A DNA stretch of 64,000 nucleotides. Origin: Phycisphaerales bacterium UBA7800 (GTDB lineage Bacteria; Planctomycetota; Phycisphaerae; Phycisphaerales; Phycisphaeraceae). The notes under the pieces are model-generated. The model did no database searches, was not told the origin of the DNA, and saw only the letters and a list, made by a program, of their open reading frames with translations. The position numbers and the translations under genes are program-made. Below are positions 26,786 to 35,443 of this stretch, in pieces; the first letter of the stretch is position 1; the number at the start of each line of letters is the position of its first letter. The stretch is from positions 54,957 through 118,956 of the forward strand of contig DLCK01000087.1 in assembly GCA_002480565.1 (NCBI GenBank), read 5' to 3'.

Positions 26786-27466
26786 TTGAAACAAATTCTT
26801 TTCATGTTTATGTTCTGCTTATTGTTAACTGCATGCTCAGCACCCGTGGAGACCAAGCAGGCGATTGCAGTTGATCAGGTCAAGTCCTTCAACACAGCAT
26901 ACCAGGGGCCGAGATATCCCATGGTAGTCGGCAAATTTGAAAACAAAACCCAATATCACAAGGGCATTTTTTACGATGGCAAAGATGATCAGATCGGCCA
27001 CCAAGCCAAGCAGATTCTCAAAACACATCTGGTTTCGACCAACCGTTTTGTCATGATGGATCGATGGAACCTTAAAGAACTTAAAAAAGAGGCGGAGTTT
27101 GCAGGCCAGCCATTGAATGTGACCGCGGGCAAGCTGGTGATCTCAGGGGCAGTGACCGAATTTGGACGTCGTGAAACAGGTGGCGAAGCTTTAGGTGGTG
27201 TCCTGGGTGGATCACGTACACAATCAGCTTATGCCAAGGTGTCTGTCTCGATTATTGATGTGAATACCTCGCAGATTATATTCTCTGCTCAGGGAGCAGG
27301 TCAGACCAGCTTGACCAATGAGCAGGTGTTGGGTTTTGGTTCAAAAGCCGGATACGATGCAACGTTGACCGACAAGGTTTTGAATCTGGCAATGATCGAA
27401 GTTGTTAACCGACTCGTCGAAGGGTTGGAGTCAGGGAAAATCATACTTCCGGGAAAATCTCAATGA
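26786..27466 (+). CDS. CsgG/HfaB-like outer-membrane lipoprotein
   Basis: A 226-residue protein with a lipoprotein signal (LLLTACS, Cys near residue 17). The body resembles CsgG/HfaB: RYPMVVGKFENKTQ, a RFVMMDRWNLKELKKEAEF segment, TAGKLVISGAVTEFGRRETG and YAKVSVSIIDVNTSQIIF. CsgG proteins form secretion pores for curli, but many relatives have other roles, and no curli subunit gene is present here. The start is TTG, placed 6 bases after CGGAGG; no ATG fits. The stop overlaps the next ATG by 4 bases, so the three lipoprotein genes form a tight operon matching the NMB1164-NMB1163-NMB1162 arrangement known from Neisseria. Confidence 0.85.
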   Translation: MKQILFMFMFCLLLTACSAPVETKQAIAVDQVKSFNTAYQGPRYPMVVGKFENKTQYHKGIFYDGKDDQIGHQAKQILKTHLVSTNRFVMMDRWNLKELKKEAEFAGQPLNVTAGKLVISGAVTEFGRRETGGEALGGVLGGSRTQSAYAKVSVSIIDVNTSQIIFSAQGAGQTSLTNEQVLGFGSKAGYDATLTDKVLNLAMIEVVNRLVEGLESGKIILPGKSQ

Positions 27467-27807
27467 GACCATTTATCAAACTATTCACTGTTGCGTTTTT
27501 GGCGACAGCAATATTCGGCTGCGCAGATCAGCCAATGTACCATTGGGGGCATTACGAAAAGTCTGTCTATCGGATGTATCACAGCAAAGATTTTAGTCCA
27601 TCTCAAGAAATTATGATTCTGAAAAAGGATATTGAACAGGCCAGAAAGAAGAACAAGTTAATGGGGCCAGGCGTTCAAGCGCATTTGGGGTACCTGTTTA
27701 CACTTGAAGGTGATACGGTTGCAGCTACTGAGGCGTTTAATGCTGAAATTCAAGCATTTCCCGAAAGTAAAGTCATGATCGAACGCCTTTTGAGGAATAT
27801 GCCATGA
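27463..27807 (+). CDS. DUF4810-like lipoprotein
   Basis: A 114-residue protein with a lipobox (ATAIFGCAD, Cys near residue 20). The early YHWGHYEKSVYRMY motif and a TPR-like helix pair (GVQAHLGYLFTLEGDTVAA) match the DUF4810 family, known as the middle gene of CsgG-DUF4810-DUF799 operons. Function unknown; probably an envelope partner of the flanking lipoproteins. Start and stop both overlap the neighbouring genes by 4 bases. Confidence 0.82.
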   Translation: MRPFIKLFTVAFLATAIFGCADQPMYHWGHYEKSVYRMYHSKDFSPSQEIMILKKDIEQARKKNKLMGPGVQAHLGYLFTLEGDTVAATEAFNAEIQAFPESKVMIERLLRNMP

Positions 27808-28547
27808 AGCAATTGATCTTAATATTACTATTTGGGTTGTTGGTCAGTTTTACTGGTTGTGTTGCCCAGCGTCCGATGGATTATCGTTCTTATGTCAAGC
27901 ACATGCCACGGTCGATTGTGGTGTTGCCACCGGTCAATGAGTCCGCTGAGGTTGCTGCTTCTGAAGCATTTCTTTCTACAATCACCCAGTTACTTGCGGA
28001 AAAAGGTTATTACGTTTTTCCAGTTGCTTTGGTTGATCAGCATATGAAAGAAAACGGCGTGACGGTGCCTGGTGAAATGCACAAGGTTAATCCTGCGAAG
28101 TTTAAGGATGTTTACGGTGCTGACGCCGTGATGCTCATTCATATCAAGGAATGGACGACAACCTATGTTGTGCTTGATTCTACGACCAAGGTAACGCTAT
28201 CGTTTGATCTGGTTGATACGCAAACCGGTACATCGATCTGGAAGCAGATGTCAACATATGCTTACAGTTCTAGTCAGGGTCAAAGTAACTTGGCCGCTAT
28301 GGTCGTTGCGGCAACGATTCGGGCGATTGCCAGCACTGCGGTTGACTATGAAACGCAAGTGTCAAGATACGCAAATCATGTAGCATTTTATAATGTCAAT
28401 TCAGGCTTACTCACCGGCCCAATGCATCCCAAGTACCAAGAGTCTAAAGTGGCTGTGCAGGCCAAAATTCAAGCAATCCAAAAATGGGAAGAGGAACATC
28501 CTGAAGAATCAGTTGCTGCAGAATCCTTGGAGGATAGTGGGTCTTGA
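27804..28547 (+). CDS. GNA1162/DUF799-like lipoprotein
   Basis: A 247-residue lipoprotein (lipobox VSFTGCV, Cys near residue 19). The segments RSIVVLPPVNESAEVAASE, AEKGYYVFPVALVDQ and GADAVMLIHIKEW are typical of the GNA1162 family (DUF799), whose fold resembles periplasmic TolB/LpoB-like domains. The C-terminus beyond residue 215 is Glu-rich. It ends 20 bases before a convergent symporter gene with no obvious terminator in between. Confidence 0.83.
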   Translation: MKQLILILLFGLLVSFTGCVAQRPMDYRSYVKHMPRSIVVLPPVNESAEVAASEAFLSTITQLLAEKGYYVFPVALVDQHMKENGVTVPGEMHKVNPAKFKDVYGADAVMLIHIKEWTTTYVVLDSTTKVTLSFDLVDTQTGTSIWKQMSTYAYSSSQGQSNLAAMVVAATIRAIASTAVDYETQVSRYANHVAFYNVNSGLLTGPMHPKYQESKVAVQAKIQAIQKWEEEHPEESVAAESLEDSGS

Positions 28548-28567
28548 TTCACTTCAAGATTGATTTA

Positions 28568-29173
28568 TTACCCATTCAACACCGAAAAGTCCGCGAACAA
28601 CACATAGATTGTGGCGACTGCGATGAGTAGGGCGATGCCGCCGGGTAAGGCGAATCGCCAGGGGGTGATGTCGACGTCGCCGGAGTGTTTGTGAACCCAT
28701 GCTTCCTTTGTGGGGGCGAGTTTGCCGATGATGAGCATCATCAGGATCAGCGAGACAAAGACGATGCCCAGGAAGTGATAGTCGTTGATGACTGTGCCAG
28801 CGATTGGCCCGTCACCAATGGGAACGAAGTAGCCAAATGCAATGGCAATGAGGCCGAGGATCAAACCCAGCTTCGCAGCGATGGGCGGGACATGCTTGGT
28901 GAGTAAACCGACGATGACCACTGCAAAAATTGGGATGAAATACAGGCCGTTCATTTTTTGAAGGTAGGCGAAGATACTTGATTGGCCGATGAGGATGGGA
29001 GCGACGATCACCGCGACGATTGCAGTGACAATGCCGAAGTACCGACCGGAGCGTACGACCTGCATTTCGCTGGCATCACGTTTGAAAATATTTTTGTACA
29101 AGCCGATGCTAAAGAGCGTGCATGCACTATTGAGTGCGGAGTTAAACGAGCTGAGAATCGCACCCACCATCAC
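28568..29173 (-). CDS. Sodium:solute symporter, C-terminal part after a frameshift
   Basis: A 201-residue frame coding for the last five or so membrane helices of an SSS-family transporter. It begins MMVGAILSSFNSALNSACTL, the conserved helix that normally follows a loop encoded by the upstream frame. It is not a stand-alone gene: it overlaps the end of the N-terminal part and continues it if one T is added to the TTTT run near 29190. See the N-terminal entry and the matching finding. Confidence 0.8.
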   Translation of the reverse strand: MMVGAILSSFNSALNSACTLFSIGLYKNIFKRDASEMQVVRSGRYFGIVTAIVAVIVAPILIGQSSIFAYLQKMNGLYFIPIFAVVIVGLLTKHVPPIAAKLGLILGLIAIAFGYFVPIGDGPIAGTVINDYHFLGIVFVSLILMMLIIGKLAPTKEAWVHKHSGDVDITPWRFALPGGIALLIAVATIYVLFADFSVLNG

Positions 29174-30180
29174 TGCGATGAAAAGCCAGTCAATGGAGCG
29201 GGCAAGACATCACGCACGAGTCTGCCATAAGCCATGTCGCTTCGCATCTGAGGGTCCGCTGAATACAGGTGATAGGCGATGATACCTGGCAGGACGAGAT
29301 ACAACGGGCCAAGCAGTTTCAAGCCGCCACAGAGGATCACACCTTTTTGCCCTTCACGCAGATTTTTAGCACCAAACGTCCGTTGGATGATTTGCTGGTT
29401 GGTTGTCCAGTAGAACATGTTCAACAGAAACACGCCGGTGAACAAAGTTGGGAAGGGGACTTCCTGAGTTGGCCCGCCGATGGAGTTGAAGCGATCCGGG
29501 TTGGTTTTGATCAGTGTTTGGATACCTTCGATCATACCACCCCCATCAGCGACTTTGGTTAAGCCGAAGTAGACGATGAGCAAGCCGCCGGTGAGCAGGC
29601 CGATACCGTTGAGCGTATCGGAAACCGCGACCGATCGCAGCCCACCCCATAGTGCATAGACAGAACCAATAAGTCCGACCAGAGCAGCCGTCAACGCGAT
29701 GATCACGAAGTCATTGTCGATGCCGGTCAGGGCTCGCATATCGACCATTTCGCTTAGACCTCTAGCCCCGGTATAGAGAATGATGGGCAGCAAAATCCCC
29801 GCATAAGCAAAGAGAAAAATGACCGTGGTGATGGTTTGCGTACCATGATCAAAGCGTTCTTCGAGGAGTTGAGGAACGGTGGTGATGCCACTCTTTAGGT
29901 AACGTGGCAGGAAGAATAATGCCATCGCTACCAGCGCGATGACAGCGACGACTTCCCATGCCATGACGCTAAAACCATCTTTGTACGCCGAGCCGTTGAG
30001 TCCGACCATCTGTTCGGTGGAAAGGTTGGTTAGCAGCAATGAGCCGGCAATGACAATGCCCCCCAAAGAGCGTCCCCCCAGAAAGTATCCCGCGGAAGTA
30101 CTGTGATCATCTTTGTGAGTCAGCAACCAAGTGAGGATACCAACCAACGCTGTGAAAAAGACAAAGGAGATAATAACCAT
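29170..30180 (-). CDS. Sodium:solute symporter, N-terminal part, frameshifted
   Basis: About 336 residues of an SSS-family (SglT/PutP-like) sodium-coupled transporter, probably for a sugar or similar solute given the neighbourhood. GYFLGGRSLGGIVIAGSLLLTN, TEQMVGLNGSAYKDG and the TTNQQIIQRTFGA motif are characteristic (quoted in parts). The frame ends with TGFSSQ-stop, where the family continues as TGFFIAVMVGA. Adding one T restores it, so this is either a true disabling mutation, a sequencing error in a short T-run, or recoding. ATG at 30180 is chosen because the first helix starts there and AGGA precedes it; the longer frame to 30264 adds a non-family leader. Confidence 0.85.
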   Translation of the reverse strand: MVIISFVFFTALVGILTWLLTHKDDHSTSAGYFLGGRSLGGIVIAGSLLLTNLSTEQMVGLNGSAYKDGFSVMAWEVVAVIALVAMALFFLPRYLKSGITTVPQLLEERFDHGTQTITTVIFLFAYAGILLPIILYTGARGLSEMVDMRALTGIDNDFVIIALTAALVGLIGSVYALWGGLRSVAVSDTLNGIGLLTGGLLIVYFGLTKVADGGGMIEGIQTLIKTNPDRFNSIGGPTQEVPFPTLFTGVFLLNMFYWTTNQQIIQRTFGAKNLREGQKGVILCGGLKLLGPLYLVLPGIIAYHLYSADPQMRSDMAYGRLVRDVLPAPLTGFSSQ

Positions 30181-30427
30181 GTGCGATTCCTGTGCGAGAT
30201 GGATGTGGGCGAAAGGACTGATGTTAATTTTACATCCATGCTCTCTATCAACAAAGAAAAACAAGCTTTGGTGATAACTTAAATTTATTTTAGATATGCA
30301 GACGCAGGATTAAGGTGAGTATTTTTGTATCATAAATTTCAAGTTTATTGGATAGTGAATATCAATTTGATCCCAGCTATGAATGCGATAGCTGCTTCTA
30401 TACAGCATTGTTTCTTCCGGAGGGTGC

Positions 30428-31069
30428 ATGTCACAACTCACTTCAGAATCCATCGAATCACAGGACCCATTACTCAATGTGGCGGAGTCGGTTTCGGGAC
30501 TTGATGAAAAACAGCTTCTTGAACTTAAACAGACAGTTCAGAACTTCACCCATAAATGTGTCAACTCTGCTCAAGCCAGTATTCATTTTGTGTACTATTC
30601 ACTGGCGATGATACTGGGCGTTGCAGCTTCGGCGACAGTCTATTTTAATTTGCAAGGTTACCATTACCGAACCACATTTATTCTGGCAGTACTCATCCCA
30701 GCCACGCTATTGTTGCTCGTCTACTGGAAGATTCTTCGGATGATGATCAGCTTGCCCGATCAGGTGAATGATGTTGTTCAACATGTACTTGAAATGAAGT
30801 CCGTCTATCGGCAAAAGCTACCCAAGGTTTACGAACTGCGAAAAGGAATTATTGGCCGGGTGAAGTTGTACTGGTTTTTAGGCAGAGTCTTGCGCGATGG
30901 GATCAAACTATTCAAAGACGGCCGTGATCTGCCCCGAAGTTTTGTGATGTTAGCTTTGCTTGGCAATCCACTTTTCTGGATATCTTTACTTGTCTGTTTG
31001 TTGGTTTCCTACGGCTTGTCAGCGTTGGTGCTTTTAACGATTTTGATACACCTGACATTTGGCATCTGA
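30428..31069 (+). CDS. Unknown four-helix membrane protein
   Basis: A 213-residue protein not recognised. A soluble N-terminus of about 50 residues is followed by two hydrophobic segments (near 53-72 and 82-100), a charged cytosolic-looking part with KVYELRKGIIGRVKLYW, and a pair of hydrophobic segments at the C-terminus (about 170-213). A CCGGAGGG site precedes the ATG by a few bases. It is flanked by the divergent symporter and the downstream beta-helix gene; no functional link is visible. Confidence 0.7.
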   Translation: MSQLTSESIESQDPLLNVAESVSGLDEKQLLELKQTVQNFTHKCVNSAQASIHFVYYSLAMILGVAASATVYFNLQGYHYRTTFILAVLIPATLLLLVYWKILRMMISLPDQVNDVVQHVLEMKSVYRQKLPKVYELRKGIIGRVKLYWFLGRVLRDGIKLFKDGRDLPRSFVMLALLGNPLFWISLLVCLLVSYGLSALVLLTILIHLTFGI

Positions 31070-31246
31070 TCAATTACAGAAACCTGTCGCTTACGCCGAA
31101 TACTTTTCCGCAATAGGGGATGGATCGGTCTACTTGGCCTTCTACACTTACCAACATTGAAGCGCATGCATTTCATCCACCGTTGGCCTGCCATGTCTGA
31201 TGCGTGGCGGCGTTGCTATCTATTTGTCCATCAAGGAGCGCACACA

Positions 31247-32797
31247 ATGATATGGATTACACGAAGTCTTGGTTCAAAACGTGGCATGAAAATGCTTGGC
31301 ATATGCCCCATGCTCGCAATGCTATTGTGGGTCTTGGGACTGACCGTTGAGTCGCAAGCGCAAACGCTTTCATGGGCACCGCCGGAGTTGGTTAATCCCA
31401 TTACAGTCAACGTCACCAGTTCCTATCGCAGCTTGAATCTTGATACCAATCAGGATTACATCATTCAAATGCCGACTACACCGCTGACGGCTAATGGTGG
31501 ACTGAATATTATTGGTGGTCACAATGTCGTCCTCATCGGCGGGGAGATTCGTTTTGACACGCCATTGCCCGATGGTTTTCATCCGACGGCGCGTCGCGGT
31601 CTGTTCGTCAAGCAGTCCACGGGGACAGTTCACATTGAAGGTTTACTCATCACCGGTGATTATCTGCTCGAAGGCATCAACATCGACATGCGCGATCCCA
31701 ATGCTGTTTTGCAATTGCAGAATATTCGTATTGACACCGTTACCGGTTCATATGATGGCAACCATGCAGACTGCGTGCAGACGTGGGGTGGCCCATCGGA
31801 ACTGCGCATTGATCGAATGACCGGCCGCACGACGTATCAAGGTTTTTTCCTGCATCCAGAGCAGTTTGCGGACACCACGCCAATCCTTTTTGACATGCGG
31901 AATATCAACATCATCGGTCTGCCCGGTGCGGCTTATCTCTATTGGCAGGCAACCGACTATCCACTGGTGACACAGAACTGCTGGGCAAGTCCGGATGCCG
32001 ATTCGCCTTGGCCAACCGGTGTGCTTTGGCCCAAAAACGATCCGGTATGGGGGGATGTCCAACAAGGTGTCCCGCCCACCGGAGACTTTGTCACCACCAA
32101 CGTCGGTATCAACTACGTGTCCCCTGGATACCAAGGCACATCCGCGTTTGCGTATGACGATTTTAATTCCATCACAGGATTGAATCTCCAAGGCAGCAGC
32201 ATGCAATCCATTGATGATACGTTGGTACTTACATGGGGTGATCGCCAAGGCGCTTCGGCTTGGCAAAACGAAAAACAACCCGTGGCCAACGGCTTTGAAA
32301 CCATGTTCGAATTCTGCATCACCGATCAACACAACGGCGGGGCGGACGGCTTTGCACTGGTGATCCAGAACGACAGCAATACCGTCCTGGGGGCAGGCAG
32401 TTACCGATTGGGTTATGGACATGATATTTACAACAGTCTTGCCATCGAGTTTGATACTTGGCTCGACACGTCCGTCAGTGACCCGAATGACAACCATGTG
32501 AGTATTCACACACGTGGTGCGTTACTCAATTCACCTGACGAATCCTGCTCGATTGCATCAGCAACACCTTCGGTGAATCTCTCCGACGGCCAGGTACATC
32601 TAGTCGATGTGCTCTATGAGGATGGCACGCTGTATGTCTTTATCGATGATATGAACACGCCAGTGATTGAAGTCGATTATGACCTTGAAAATCTTGGACT
32701 CGATGCGGGTAAAGCATGGATCGGCTTTACCGCAGGTACGGGTTGGCGATACCAGACACAGGAAATTCTCTCATGGTATTTCATGGGTTACGAATGA
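31247..32797 (+). CDS. Secreted protein with beta-helix region and L-type lectin-like domain
   Basis: A 516-residue exported protein. The signal peptide runs to about residue 39 (cleavage near SQA-QT). Residues 60-260 look like right-handed parallel beta-helix: short strands such as GLNIIGGHNVVLIGGEIRF and HIEGLLITGDYLLEGINIDM. From about residue 310 the sequence resembles a legume/L-type lectin: an ADGFALVIQND strand, LAIEFDTWLD, and DPNDNHVSIHTRG, which carries the metal-binding type Asp/Asn residues. Together this suggests a glycan-binding protein outside the cell. The start at 31247 has an AAGGAG site 8 bases upstream; the longer frame from 31157 would put residues before the signal peptide. 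Confidence 0.75.
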   Translation: MIWITRSLGSKRGMKMLGICPMLAMLLWVLGLTVESQAQTLSWAPPELVNPITVNVTSSYRSLNLDTNQDYIIQMPTTPLTANGGLNIIGGHNVVLIGGEIRFDTPLPDGFHPTARRGLFVKQSTGTVHIEGLLITGDYLLEGINIDMRDPNAVLQLQNIRIDTVTGSYDGNHADCVQTWGGPSELRIDRMTGRTTYQGFFLHPEQFADTTPILFDMRNINIIGLPGAAYLYWQATDYPLVTQNCWASPDADSPWPTGVLWPKNDPVWGDVQQGVPPTGDFVTTNVGINYVSPGYQGTSAFAYDDFNSITGLNLQGSSMQSIDDTLVLTWGDRQGASAWQNEKQPVANGFETMFEFCITDQHNGGADGFALVIQNDSNTVLGAGSYRLGYGHDIYNSLAIEFDTWLDTSVSDPNDNHVSIHTRGALLNSPDESCSIASATPSVNLSDGQVHLVDVLYEDGTLYVFIDDMNTPVIEVDYDLENLGLDAGKAWIGFTAGTGWRYQTQEILSWYFMGYE

Positions 32798-32819
32798 TCT
32801 GACAAACACCACGCTATTG

Positions 32820-32856
32820 CACCGCAGAATAATATGCCTTGTTCTGCGGTGTTTTT
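32820..32856 (+). terminator. Terminator after the lectin-like gene
   Basis: CACCGCAGAA (32820-32829) pairs with TTCTGCGGTG (32842-32851), followed by TTTTT. It lies between the lectin-like gene and the convergent alkaline phosphatase gene. Confidence 0.85.
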
Positions 32857-32869
32857 ATGCGCATCGTGG

Positions 32870-34318
32870 TCAGTCAGTCTGAGCTTCATCTGTAGTCGTT
32901 GCTGTGGGTGTTGGGGACGGTGGAGGGTCGAGTACGGACATCGGCATGCCGGTGATGAGTTGGTAGAGGTGTTTGGGAACGCTGGTGTTGTCCTGTGTCT
33001 CTTTGAACCATGTGGCACCGACTCCGATGGCGGAGATGGGGACATCTGCTTTACTGTGTCCATGGGTGGTGAATTTGTAACCGGCTTTATGGGCAGCGAG
33101 TTTCAGGCAGTTTTCGGTGAATTGATTGTTCTTGCCATGATTGTGTTTAATGGGTTCGCCACTGAGAAGTGCGGTCCAGGTTATTTTCATCACTTGGTTG
33201 TGTTCATCAGTAAACGGATCGAGTCGGAAATGTTCCGTGGCCATTTGGATGGCTTGTTCATATGTGGCCTTGTCTTTGACGAGTTGTTTGAGTTTTGATT
33301 TGAACTGGTCATAGCTTTGGTTGAATCCTGCCAGATAGGCGGCATTGGGTTTGCCGATTTTTTGCATGCCCCCGGTTTCATGATCTGCGGTGACGATGAT
33401 GAGGGTGTCGTCGGGATGGTCATTGTAAAATTTCATGGCGACTTTGACGGCATCATCCAGTGCGGTGACTTCCCGGGCCATTGTGCCGATGGCATTGCCG
33501 TGACCTGCCCAGTCGATCTTGCCACCTTCGACCATCATGAAAAAGCCTTTGTCGTTGTCCAGCAGTCGAACGGCATGGCTGACAAATTCTGCCAATGTGA
33601 TGTCCTTCTCATTGCGTTCCAAGTCATAGGGCAGGGGTGAACGTTGAGCATTGGGACTGTCGTTTAGCGCGATGACACGCATGCCGGGTTTTTGTTCTGC
33701 CAATGCGCCGAGCGTTTGGGTGATGATAAAGCCGTTGGTCGTAGCTAAATCCAGATTGTTTTGTTGATCGTTTTTAAGACCCGCCAGTCCGCCCCCAGCA
33801 AAGTATTCAAATTTCGACTTTGCAAGTTGCTCGGCAATTGGGAAATACTCAGAGCGATTGGCTTGATGAGCATAAAAGCAAGCAGGTGTCGCATGATCGA
33901 GTGTGACCGTGGACAGAATGCCGACTTTTAGGCCGAATTGGTGAGCCAGTTCCGCAATAGTGGGAATGGAAGTTTTTAAGTCAGGCAGCAAACCGATGGC
34001 ACCATTGTTGGTTTTATGTCCACAAGCCAATGCCGTGCCCGCTGCTGCCGAGTCGGTGACTTCGTTGTTCGCTGATCGTGTGTGTATGTATCCCTGAACA
34101 GGCAGTTGGTTCATCAATAACGTTGCATCAGGATCGTTGGTGATTCCTTTGAGATATTGCTCGCCGACTTCACGTTGCAGTGGCCCCATCCCATCACCGA
34201 TGAAGTAGAACACATACTTGGCGCGCTGTTGTGCGTAAGTCGTATGGATCGTACCCACGCATAGCCAGGCACATTGGAGCAGAAGAATCAGACACAATGT
34301 TAATCGGTGGTGACGCAT
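32870..34318 (-). CDS. Alkaline phosphatase (PhoA-like)
   Basis: A 482-residue exported phosphomonoesterase. A signal peptide ends near residue 27. Active-site elements are in order: FYFIGDGMG (metal Asp), TDSAAAGTALACGHKTNNGA with the nucleophilic Ser near residue 88, VEGGKIDWAGHGN (metal Glu/Asp/His region), VTADHETGG (Asp-His pair) and THGHSKADVPISAIG (last His). A Pro/Thr tail ends the protein. It probably scavenges phosphate from organic esters. The ATG at 34318 gives a normal signal peptide; a TTG frame to 34330 lies directly on the AAGGA site and is less likely. Confidence 0.94.
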   Translation of the reverse strand: MRHHRLTLCLILLLQCAWLCVGTIHTTYAQQRAKYVFYFIGDGMGPLQREVGEQYLKGITNDPDATLLMNQLPVQGYIHTRSANNEVTDSAAAGTALACGHKTNNGAIGLLPDLKTSIPTIAELAHQFGLKVGILSTVTLDHATPACFYAHQANRSEYFPIAEQLAKSKFEYFAGGGLAGLKNDQQNNLDLATTNGFIITQTLGALAEQKPGMRVIALNDSPNAQRSPLPYDLERNEKDITLAEFVSHAVRLLDNDKGFFMMVEGGKIDWAGHGNAIGTMAREVTALDDAVKVAMKFYNDHPDDTLIIVTADHETGGMQKIGKPNAAYLAGFNQSYDQFKSKLKQLVKDKATYEQAIQMATEHFRLDPFTDEHNQVMKITWTALLSGEPIKHNHGKNNQFTENCLKLAAHKAGYKFTTHGHSKADVPISAIGVGATWFKETQDNTSVPKHLYQLITGMPMSVLDPPPSPTPTATTTDEAQTD

Positions 34319-34449
34319 GGGGAATCGCAATCCTTTGGAGATGGTTTAACACATCATTGTACACCACAGGGCAGCAGTTGCCATTTGATTCATATGAAAA
34401 GGATGTCAAATGGATATTCGGTTTTGCATTAAAATCAGCCGATACCGTC

Positions 34450-35289
34450 TTACTCACTGAGTATCGGGAAGGTCAATGCGCCAAACGGCGTGTCAGCATC
34501 AAGCGTACCGGACATGGTGTAGCTGGCTTGACCACTGCGGATGATGTTCAACGCGCCCAGTCCCAGGCTCATTGCATTAAACGAGATTGGAATCTGCAAG
34601 GTCTGCTGTTGACCCTCGGTGAAGTTCAGGGGCTTGGTGACTTTTGAACTGACGACATTTTTACCGCCGATGCCAAAGTCATACTTGAGTTGTTTCATCT
34701 TCACAGCAAAGTCGTTGAGATTCGTCACGTTCAAATTAATCGTCGCAGTGGCTTTGGACAGTGAAACATCACCCCATTCGACACTTTCCACCGACACCTT
34801 GGGCACCATCGGGACTGGTAGTTCACCTTTGCGATTTAGTGGCAGACTCACCGCACCAATACCCGGCACGTTGGTCGAAAACTTCACGTTCGCATCATAG
34901 GCAACCACCTGCCCGGGCCTGACCGTCTGAGCAAGACTCAGCAGCGACGCATAGCTCACCTTCACCGGTACATGGATGACCGATGAACTGCCTGCTGGGA
35001 TCGACTTGTCGGACTTGATGTTGCCGGAGACAAAGTCGATGTTCTGTGTCGCCAACGCATAGTCCAGATTCACATTGGGAATCGACACCTTGTACGGATT
35101 GTTCACCTGTACCGCCAGGTCCACCGTCGCATCGGACAATGATAAATCAGCCAATGAGACCGACTGTAAAGACGCAGTGGGCTTGGGCACCACATCAAGC
35201 AGCGAGTTGAGCGTTTCACAACCGGTAAGTGTCAGCAACGAGAAGACCATCACCAATGACAGTGACAAACGAGAAAATGTGTTGGACAT
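34450..35289 (-). CDS. Lipoprotein with two WHy/LEA14-like domains
   Basis: A 279-residue lipoprotein (lipobox TLTGCET, Cys near residue 24). Two similar immunoglobulin-like beta domains follow (about 45-150 and 165-279), each with the pattern of LEA_2/WHy domains: VDLAVQVNNPYKVSIPNVNL in the first and INLNVTNLNDFAVKMKQLKY in the second. Such domains occur in stress-related plant and bacterial proteins. The second ATG (35289) is preferred, because the first ATG plus AGG serves as a good GAGG ribosome binding site for it. It diverges from the GH42 gene. Confidence 0.78.
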   Translation of the reverse strand: MSNTFSRLSLSLVMVFSLLTLTGCETLNSLLDVVPKPTASLQSVSLADLSLSDATVDLAVQVNNPYKVSIPNVNLDYALATQNIDFVSGNIKSDKSIPAGSSSVIHVPVKVSYASLLSLAQTVRPGQVVAYDANVKFSTNVPGIGAVSLPLNRKGELPVPMVPKVSVESVEWGDVSLSKATATINLNVTNLNDFAVKMKQLKYDFGIGGKNVVSSKVTKPLNFTEGQQQTLQIPISFNAMSLGLGALNIIRSGQASYTMSGTLDADTPFGALTFPILSE

Positions 35290-35443
35290 GTTGAACCTCA
35301 TGAGGGGGAATGTGTTGAATCGAGGCTATCCATGATACGCTAACTGCGTTTGAAAGTGATGATGAATTTTTAAACGGGCAACAGTTGCTCTTGTGGTGAT
35401 TGAGCCTATCATGTCACATGATCTTGGCAATGGAGACTTGCAG

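Noticed and set aside
31748..32509. 253-residue minus-strand frame opposite the lectin-like gene
   Set aside because: The plus-strand frame has a signal peptide, coherent domains and a terminator; the antisense frame has none of these.
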